Assembly: GCA_007129525.1 (NCBI GenBank)
Contig: SKVI01000251.1
Coordinates: forward strand, 1 to 11,723
Direction: 5' to 3'
Source of the DNA: Gemmatimonadota bacterium
Lineage (GTDB): Bacteria > Gemmatimonadota > Gemmatimonadetes > Longimicrobiales > Gaopeijiaceae
Length of the DNA: 11,723 bases
A model generated the notes under the pieces. It was given only the letters and a program-made list of their open reading frames with translations. It was not told the DNA's origin and searched no databases. A program made the position numbers and the translations under genes. Of this stretch, positions 6,710 to 11,723 are shown in pieces (the stretch's first letter is position 1; every line of letters starts with the position of its first letter).

Positions 6710-7632
6710 AGCAGGTACCCCCCATCCACCGGAAGTACGACCCCGGTGATGTGCCGGGCCGCCTCGGAGCAGAGAAAGACGACGGCACCGGCCACGTCCT
6801 GGGGATCTCCCAGCCGGCCGAGAGAGCTCCGCTCCCGGGCCCGGTCCAGGATCTCCGGCGGAACTCGCTCGGTGAGCTGGGTTGTCCGGATGTAGCCCGG
6901 AGCCACGGCGTTGACGTTCACGTTGGAGGGACCCAGCTCCACGGCGGCGCTGCGGGTGAGGGCCAGCAGTCCCCCCTTGGAGGCCGAGTAGTTGGCCAGC
7001 CCGAACTCGCTGCGGATGCCGTGCACCGACGACACGTTCACGATCTTCCCGTATTCCTGGGCCCTGAAGGCCGGCGCCACCGCCCGCAGAAAATTGAACG
7101 CCCCGGTGAGGTTGGTCTCCAGCACGTCGCCCCACTCCTCGTCCGTCATGCGCCAGAGGGCCCGGTCCCTCCCGATTCCCGCGTTGTTCACCAGGATGTG
7201 CAGGCCCTTGAGGCGGCTCTCGGCACGCTCCACGAAGGCGTTCACCTCGGCGGAGTCCCGGCAGTCCACGGCCTGCCGGAAGACCTGGACGCCGCACTCT
7301 CCCAGCTTATGAGCCGTCAGCTCCGCCGCCCGGTGGGAGCTCTCTCCCTCGTCCAGGTAGTTGAAGGCAATGTCGGCGCCGGCCCGGGCCAGGGCAATGG
7401 CCACGGCCCGGCCGATTCCGGTAGAGGCTCCGGTAACCAGGGCGGCCCGGCCCCTCAGTTCACCGGGAACCAGCACGGGACGAGGCTCCGGATTCGTCTC
7501 CACCTCGTCCAGAAGCTCCTCTACCGCGGCGCCCGCACCGGGGGGACGGGGTGGGGCAACCTGGTCGCCCTCGGGGTAGCCTTCCTCGTCGTTCCAGCCT
7601 CCGTTGGATGGACGACCCTGCGAAGCTCTCAT
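6706..7632 (-). CDS. SDR-family NAD(P)-dependent oxidoreductase, FabG-like, with N-terminal extension
   Basis: Classical short-chain dehydrogenase. The Rossmann motif TGASTGIG (67-74), NNAG (139-142), Asn164, catalytic Ser192 (VSSVHG), Tyr205 and Lys209 (YSASK) complete the Asn-Ser-Tyr-Lys tetrad. The C-terminus PVDGGYLL is typical of FabG and acetoacetyl-CoA reductases. Likely activity is reversible oxidation of a 3-oxoacyl thioester or other alcohol/ketone; the substrate is not visible. At 308 aa it is about 60 residues longer than FabG: residues 1-58 are acidic and Pro/Gly-rich, probably disordered, ending in a short helix VEELLDEVE. The ATG at 7632 has AGG a few nt upstream; a GTG at 7503 would remove 43 residues and is a less likely alternative start. 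It lies 50 bp after the LeuA-family gene and overlaps the GerMN start by 4 bp. Confidence 0.9.
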   Translation of the reverse strand: MRASQGRPSNGGWNDEEGYPEGDQVAPPRPPGAGAAVEELLDEVETNPEPRPVLVPGELRGRAALVTGASTGIGRAVAIALARAGADIAFNYLDEGESSHRAAELTAHKLGECGVQVFRQAVDCRDSAEVNAFVERAESRLKGLHILVNNAGIGRDRALWRMTDEEWGDVLETNLTGAFNFLRAVAPAFRAQEYGKIVNVSSVHGIRSEFGLANYSASKGGLLALTRSAAVELGPSNVNVNAVAPGYIRTTQLTERVPPEILDRARERSSLGRLGDPQDVAGAVVFLCSEAARHITGVVLPVDGGYLL

Positions 7633-7682
7633 GAAGACCTGGCCGGTTGGAGTGGCTGGGAGCGGAATGAGGCGTGCATGGG

Positions 7683-8927
7683 TCAGTCCCTCCCGGATTC
7701 CGTGATGAGGGCTTCGATCTCGGTGTCGCTCAGGGTGTGGTCCTGCGTCTTGCAGTGCTCAAAGATCCTGCGGCAGAGCTCCTCGTCGTGGTGGTCGTAC
7801 CCCCGAACCCGGAGCCAGTAGCGCACGTTGGACAGCCCGGACATGGGTCCGATCTCGATCTCCTGCTCCCGGCCCACCATGGCCGCCGGCACCCCGGAAT
7901 AGATCCGGTCCGCCAGCCAGGCGTCGCCCTTGGCCTCGGCCTTGATGATGGCGGCGGCGTGCACCCCGGTACCGGTGCGGAAGGCATCGCGTCCGAAGAC
8001 GGGGTAGCCTGGGGGAATCTCCACGCCGGTGGCCCGGGAGACCTCGTGGCAATACTCCTGCAGCGGGCCCAGCTCCGCATCCCGCGCGCCCAGAAGCTTC
8101 AGGTTCACCAGGAGGAGGTCCATCTCCACATTTCCCACCCGCTCCCCGATACCCAGGGCCGTGCCGTGGATCCGGTCGGCTCCGGCCTGAATGGCGGCGA
8201 AGGCGTTGGCGAGGCCCAACCCCCGATCGCGGTGCCCGTGCCAGTCCACCTTCACATCCTCACCGGAAGGGGCCACAATCTCCTCCTTCACGAAGCGGAC
8301 CAGGGCCCGGACCCCTCGGGGGGTGGCGTGACCCACGGTGTCGGCCAGGCAGATCCGGCGGGCACCCCACTCGATGGCCCGGCCGTAGAGCGCCTCGAGC
8401 GCCTCGGGACGGGCCCGAGTCGTGTCTTCAGTCACGAACATCACCGGAAGGCCCTCGGAAACGGCGAAGCTCACCGCGCGCTCCGATGTCCGGAGCATCT
8501 TCTCCAGGGTCCAGTCCTCGGCGTACTGCCGGATGGGCGAGCTGCCGATGAAGGTGCACGCTTCGATGGCCACCCCCACTTCCTGCGATATGCGGGCGAT
8601 GGGTTCCACGTCCTGCACCACCGTCCTGGCGGCACAGTTCGGTCGAATGGAGAGCTTCTGGTCCACGATCTCCCGAGCCAGCGCTCGGACGTCGGCCACC
8701 GCCCGGGGCCCCGCTCCAGGCAGACCGATGTCGGCGGAGTCGATGCCGAGGCGGTCCATGAGATGAAGAATCCGAAGCTTGGCCTCGATGGGGGGATCCT
8801 GGACCGAAGGGCTCTGAAGCCCATCCCGCAGGGTCTCGTCGTCCAGCTCCACGGGGGTGAGCTCCGGGCGCTCCCCGCCGGCCTTGTTCCAGTCGTGGAT
8901 CAGGGAGGCTTCGTCGGTGGGTTCCAT
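7683..8927 (-). CDS. LeuA/homocitrate-synthase-family acyl-CoA:2-oxoacid condensing enzyme, 414 aa
   Basis: DRE-TIM metallolyase fold: condenses an acyl-CoA, normally acetyl-CoA, with a 2-oxoacid. DDETLRDGLQ (29-38) carries the Arg34/Asp35 pair. DWHGHRDRGL (228-237) gives metal ligands His230 and His232, and LGIGERVGN (258-266) has Asn266, the isopropylmalate/homocitrate-synthase signature that HMG-CoA lyases lack. A post-barrel subdomain follows with TGTGVHAAAIIK (318-329, His323) and EIGPMSGLSN. The protein stops about 90 residues after that and lacks the C-terminal LeuA regulatory dimer domain, so leucine feedback of the usual kind is not expected. The substrate (2-ketoisovalerate, pyruvate, 2-oxoglutarate or oxaloacetate) is unresolved. 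I start at ATG 8927, 37 bp after the nucleotidyltransferase stop; an upstream in-frame start at 9008 would overlap that gene and adds non-conserved residues. Confidence 0.88.
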   Translation of the reverse strand: MEPTDEASLIHDWNKAGGERPELTPVELDDETLRDGLQSPSVQDPPIEAKLRILHLMDRLGIDSADIGLPGAGPRAVADVRALAREIVDQKLSIRPNCAARTVVQDVEPIARISQEVGVAIEACTFIGSSPIRQYAEDWTLEKMLRTSERAVSFAVSEGLPVMFVTEDTTRARPEALEALYGRAIEWGARRICLADTVGHATPRGVRALVRFVKEEIVAPSGEDVKVDWHGHRDRGLGLANAFAAIQAGADRIHGTALGIGERVGNVEMDLLLVNLKLLGARDAELGPLQEYCHEVSRATGVEIPPGYPVFGRDAFRTGTGVHAAAIIKAEAKGDAWLADRIYSGVPAAMVGREQEIEIGPMSGLSNVRYWLRVRGYDHHDEELCRRIFEHCKTQDHTLSDTEIEALITESGRD

Positions 8928-8964
8928 GAAGTTGCGTGTCTCCGTCAGCGGTGTGAGTCCACTT

Positions 8965-9975
8965 CTACCCTTCTTCCGAAGCGACGATCTCGGCGTACTC
9001 GGCCACATTCACCCGTCCCCGGACCCCCTCCACAACGGCTCGGCTTCCCACGATGGAGTCCTGGAGGTGGGCTCCCCGGATCTCCGCCTCCGTCCCCACG
9101 ATGCAGTTCCGGAGGGTGGAGTCCTCCACCACGGCTCCCCGCTCCAGGGTCACGTGGGGTCCCACCATCGAATTGGACACCCGGGCGTCAGACTCCACCC
9201 TCACGGCACCGCTCACCTGCGCATCGTCCTCCATGCGGGCATCGGGGGCAATGCCGCCCCGACTGGTCTCCAGCAGGTGCCCGTTGGTCTCCAGCACTGT
9301 CTCCACCTTTCCGCAATCGTACCACCCCTCCACCGGTGCCGTGCGGATGCGGGCGCCTTTGTCCACCATGTACTGGAAGGCGTCGGTGAGGTAGAACTCC
9401 CCTCCGGGGCCCGTGTCGCCTGAGAGTACGTGGTTGACCCCCTCGAAGAGGAGCGGGGAGTCGCGAATGTAGTAGAGCCCTATGTTGGCCAGCTTCGAGA
9501 TGGGCTCGGAAGGCTTCTCCACGATTCGGGTCATTCCCCCGTCCTCGTCGGTGACGATCACCCCGAAGCGCTGGTAGTCCTCCACCTCCTTGGCCCAGAT
9601 GACCCCGGACCACCGGGCGTCGAGCTTCGAGGGCAGGGTGAGATCGGCGTCGAAGAGGGTGTCCACGAAGACGATGAGGAGGTCGCCGGTCACATAGGGC
9701 TCGGCCAGCTTGATGGCCCCCGCGGTACCGTCCTGGACCTCCTGCACCACGAAGTGGGAGGTGAGATCAGGGTAGTTCTCGGCAATGTAGCGCTCCACCT
9801 CGTCGCGGAGGTATCCGACGATGAAGACCACCTCGTCGATGCCCAGCGCCGGAAAATCGTCCAGGATGTAGCTCATGACGGGTTTTCCGGCCACCCGGAC
9901 CAGGGGCTTGGGTGTGGTGAGGGTGTGGGGACGAAGCCGGGTACCGCGACCGGCCAGTGGAATGATAGCTTTCAT
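8965..9975 (-). CDS. Sugar-1-phosphate nucleotidylyltransferase with C-terminal beta-helix
   Basis: Transfers NMP from an NTP to a sugar-1-phosphate, making an NDP-sugar for polysaccharide or glycan synthesis; cytoplasmic. The nucleotide-binding signature is LAGRGTRLRP (7-16) with PKPL (22-25). QDGTAGA (81-87), the Mg-binding Asp105 (VDTLF), RFGV (136-139), VEKP (152-155), ANIGLYY (163-169) and WYDCG (218-222) fit the glucose-1-phosphate thymidylyl-/uridylyl- and mannose-1-phosphate guanylyltransferase superfamily. Residues about 240-325 form imperfect hexapeptide repeats (a left-handed beta-helix, e.g. VVEDSTLRNCIVG), as in the long RmlA-like and archaeal bifunctional enzymes. Base and sugar specificity cannot be read. 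The ATG at 9975 has AGGA 7 nt upstream. It is the first gene after the divergent region and is served by the promoter at 10039-10067. Confidence 0.92.
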   Translation of the reverse strand: MKAIIPLAGRGTRLRPHTLTTPKPLVRVAGKPVMSYILDDFPALGIDEVVFIVGYLRDEVERYIAENYPDLTSHFVVQEVQDGTAGAIKLAEPYVTGDLLIVFVDTLFDADLTLPSKLDARWSGVIWAKEVEDYQRFGVIVTDEDGGMTRIVEKPSEPISKLANIGLYYIRDSPLLFEGVNHVLSGDTGPGGEFYLTDAFQYMVDKGARIRTAPVEGWYDCGKVETVLETNGHLLETSRGGIAPDARMEDDAQVSGAVRVESDARVSNSMVGPHVTLERGAVVEDSTLRNCIVGTEAEIRGAHLQDSIVGSRAVVEGVRGRVNVAEYAEIVASEEG

Positions 9976-10038
9976 GAAGACGTCCTGGTGTCGGAATCGG
10001 GTGGGTGCGTGGCTCGTGGCAGGCCTGCCGGTGGTTCG

Positions 10039-10067
10039 ATGATACCCGCCCGGGCTCCGTGGTACAA
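10039..10067 (-). promoter_or_regulatory. Sigma70-like promoter for the nucleotidyltransferase-led operon
   Basis: On the minus strand TTGTAC (10067-10062, 4/6 match to -35) and TATCAT (10044-10039, 4/6 match to -10) are separated by exactly 17 nt. Predicted transcription start is near 10032, giving a leader of about 57 nt before the ATG at 9975. It lies in the 211-bp divergent gap and is the best promoter in the window. No equally good promoter is visible for the divergent SIMPL gene. Confidence 0.6.
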
Positions 10068-10175
10068 CTGCCGGGAACCCGGGAGAGTTCTTCTCGCTAC
10101 TACTCCCCTACAACCTCGGTGATCGGGATGGAGCGTCCCTTCCCCGCCCAGTGCCCATCTACCACGACAACCCCC

Positions 10176-10179
10176 GGAG
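10176..10179 (+). promoter_or_regulatory. Shine-Dalgarno GGAG fixing the SIMPL gene start
   Basis: GGAG lies 7 nt before the ATG at 10187. This favours that ATG over the in-frame GTG at 10151, which would put 12 polar residues in front of the signal peptide and has no comparable ribosome site. Confidence 0.65.
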
Positions 10180-10186
10180 CCCCACC

Positions 10187-10933
10187 ATGCGTCTCTCACG
10201 TCACCGGTTCGGACCCACCGCCCCGGCCCTCGCCGTCGCGCTCGTCGTGGCTGCCTGGCCCGCCTCTCCCATCCTCCAGCCCCTGGCCGCTCAGGACAGC
10301 ACCCTGGAGGTTCGCGGTACCGGTGAAGTGGAGGTGTCACCGGATCGGGCCCGGATCTCCTTCGCCGTGGAAACCGAAGCCGAGACCGCCCGGGAAGCGG
10401 GCGAGGACAATGCCCGCCTCATGGACGAAGTGGTCTCGGCCCTGCGGGCCACGGGCATCGAGCCCCTGCGGATCGAGAGCATGGGCTACCAGCTCCAGCC
10501 CCGGTACCGGACCGTGGGCGACCAGCGGCTCCGGGAGATCGCCGGATACACGGCCCGCAACACCCTCGTGGTGATCGCCGACGACGTGGACGCTGTGGGA
10601 AGGCTGGTGGACACGGCGCTGGAAGCGGGCGCGAACCGGGTGGCCGGCCTGGGATTCGAGATCCGCGACGCCGAACCCCACCGGCTGGAGGCGCTGGCGC
10701 AGGCCGTTGACCGGGCGCGGAGCGAGGCCGAGGTCATGGCCCGGGCTCTGGGCATGCGACTGGGGCAGCCCTCCAGCGTTCAGGGCGGCGCCGAACGCCC
10801 AAGCCCCCGACCCATGATGGCCATGGCCCGCATGGAGATGGCCACCGACGCCCCCACCACCCCGGTGGAGGCGGGACTTCAGACCGTCACCGCCCAGGTG
10901 ACCATCACGTACCGGCTGCACCCTGACCGGTGA
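10187..10933 (+). CDS. SIMPL (DUF541) domain protein, secreted, 248 aa
   Basis: Envelope protein of the SIMPL family (COG2968), whose members are periplasmic or surface proteins of poorly defined role, linked in some bacteria to oxidative stress. The signal peptide is Arg-rich at the start (MRLSRHRF), then Ala/Val-rich, with probable cleavage after PLAA at residue 35 (mature start QDSTLEV). The domain opens with VRGTGEVEVSPDRARISFAVE (42-62) and contains IESMGYQLQPRY, GYTARNTLVV (120-129) and a late repeat TVTAQVTITYRL, all typical of the family. An insert near residues 206-220 is unusually Met-rich (PMMAMARMEMA). It is the only plus-strand gene, divergent from the nucleotidyltransferase operon. 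Its last 29 bp overlap the end of the convergent symporter gene, and no terminator hairpin is visible between them. Confidence 0.92.
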   Translation: MRLSRHRFGPTAPALAVALVVAAWPASPILQPLAAQDSTLEVRGTGEVEVSPDRARISFAVETEAETAREAGEDNARLMDEVVSALRATGIEPLRIESMGYQLQPRYRTVGDQRLREIAGYTARNTLVVIADDVDAVGRLVDTALEAGANRVAGLGFEIRDAEPHRLEALAQAVDRARSEAEVMARALGMRLGQPSSVQGGAERPSPRPMMAMARMEMATDAPTTPVEAGLQTVTAQVTITYRLHPDR

Positions 10934-11723
10934 AGCTCATGCGGTCTCCGCCGCCCCGGGGGGGAAAGGAAAGGTCCTCGCCCTCGCTGCGGGCCACCAC
11001 CGAGGCCGCGGTGAGGTCGCCGGTGACGTTCACCGAGGTCCGGATCATGTCCAGGATCCGGTCCACACCCAGGATCAGGGCGATCCCGGCCTGGACCTGC
11101 GCACCCAGCCCCACCGCGTTGAGCACGATGATCAGGGTGATGATCCCCGCGCTGGGCACGCCGGCGGCACCGATGGAGGCCAGGGTGGCGGTGAGAACCA
11201 CCACGAGCTGTTCGGCGATTCCGATGTCGATGCCGTAGATCTGGGCGATGAACATGACCGCCACCGCCTGATAGAGGGCCGTCCCGTCCATGTTGATGGT
11301 GGCCCCCAGCGGGAGCACGAACGACGACACCGGCTTGGAGATCCCCACCTTCTCCTCGGCCGTTTCCATGGTCACCGGAAGGGTGGCGTTGGACGACGAG
11401 GTGGAGAAGGCCACCAGCGGCGCGTTGGAGATTCGCTTCAGGAACTCCAGGAAGGGCAGCTTGGCCAGGAACCGCACCGCCAACCCGTAGGTGAAGAAGA
11501 GGTGGAGGATGAGGCCTCCCACCACCACCAACGAGTAGATCAGGAGGCTCTGCAGGAGATCCACGCCGAACTGGGCCACCACGGCGGCGATGAGAGCGAA
11601 GACGGCGTAGGGCGCCGTCTTCATGATCCAGTCGATGACCACCATGCTGGCGTCGTTCACCCCCTCGAAGAAGGTGATGACGGCGTCGCGGCGCTTGGGG
11701 GCGATGACGCTCACCGCCGCCGC
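10905..11723 (-). CDS. Glutamate/aspartate-type Na+(H+) symporter, DAACS family (5' end outside window)
   Basis: Partial: 272 codons are visible, roughly the C-terminal two-thirds of a family normally 400-450 aa. The frame runs open through the window edge at 11723. Inner-membrane secondary transporter of acidic amino acids or dicarboxylates. Transport-core motifs appear in order: the serine-rich re-entrant loop STSSSNATLP (HP1), GATINMDGT (TM7, NMDGT), AAGVPSAG (HP2) and DMIRTSVNVTGD (TM8). In TM8 the Asp, Arg, Thr and Asn spacing equals D394/R397/T398/N401 of archaeal GltPh; this Arg binds the substrate side-chain carboxylate, so glutamate or aspartate is the favoured substrate over C4-dicarboxylates. 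The C-terminal tail is hydrophilic and ends inside the convergent SIMPL gene. A GTG at 11714 lies inside the conserved region and is not the true start. Confidence 0.93.
   Translation of the reverse strand, partial: AAAVSVIAPKRRDAVITFFEGVNDASMVVIDWIMKTAPYAVFALIAAVVAQFGVDLLQSLLIYSLVVVGGLILHLFFTYGLAVRFLAKLPFLEFLKRISNAPLVAFSTSSSNATLPVTMETAEEKVGISKPVSSFVLPLGATINMDGTALYQAVAVMFIAQIYGIDIGIAEQLVVVLTATLASIGAAGVPSAGIITLIIVLNAVGLGAQVQAGIALILGVDRILDMIRTSVNVTGDLTAASVVARSEGEDLSFPPRGGGDRMSFTGQGAAGT

Noticed and set aside
6710..7297. Upstream extension of the GerMN reading frame to an ATG at 7297
   Set aside because: The extension runs entirely inside the SDR gene in another frame and is Arg/Gly/Pro-rich; the GTG at 6709 directly precedes a clean lipoprotein signal peptide.
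7674..9389. A 571-codon plus-strand open frame antisense to the LeuA-family and nucleotidyltransferase genes
   Set aside because: It crosses two well-supported genes on the other strand, has no recognisable motif, and its composition is that of a GC-rich shadow frame.

Overview
This is a roughly 11.7 kb stretch of high-GC (by eye about two-thirds G+C), gene-dense bacterial chromosome. No transposase, phage gene, CRISPR array or long repeat is visible. Four predicted lipoproteins with lipoboxes, a secreted SIMPL protein, frequent GTG starts and very short intergenic gaps suggest a diderm with a compact genome. The gene mix and protein style would fit Gemmatimonadota or a similar deep-branching aerobic heterotroph, but that assignment is only an inference.

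Layout from right to left, which is the direction of transcription for almost everything. At the right edge is the 3' two-thirds of a glutamate/aspartate-type Na+/H+ symporter (minus strand). Its end overlaps, tail to tail by 29 bp, a plus-strand gene for a secreted SIMPL-domain protein (10187-10933), the only plus-strand gene. A 211-bp divergent region follows, with a good sigma70-like promoter firing leftward. From there twelve closely spaced minus-strand protein genes run from 9975 to 908: sugar-nucleotidyltransferase, LeuA/homocitrate-synthase-family enzyme, SDR oxidoreductase, GerMN lipoprotein, cyclophilin PPIase, MsrB, two unidentified lipoproteins, NAD-type isocitrate dehydrogenase, a Cys-motif two-helix membrane protein, glutaryl-CoA dehydrogenase and a small two-helix membrane protein. 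Several junctions are abutting or overlapping (GTGA at 6706-6709, TGA/GTG at 2851-2854, 4 bp between PPIase and msrB), which suggests translational coupling and one or a few transcripts. The cluster ends in tRNA-Lys(CUU), with its own candidate promoter and a strong rho-independent terminator. Beyond the terminator lies one more lipoprotein gene (72-608).

Functionally it is a housekeeping neighbourhood: central carbon and acyl-CoA oxidation (isocitrate dehydrogenase, glutaryl-CoA dehydrogenase, a 2-oxoacid/acetyl-CoA condensing enzyme), protein repair and folding (MsrB, PPIase), envelope lipoproteins and sugar-nucleotide supply. I do not see an obviously new multi-gene system. The points most worth a second look are the LeuA-family enzyme without a regulatory domain, the SDR with a long N-terminal extension, the Cys-motif membrane protein coupled to isocitrate dehydrogenase, the unidentified lipoprotein pair, and the tRNA promoter overlapping the upstream stop codon.
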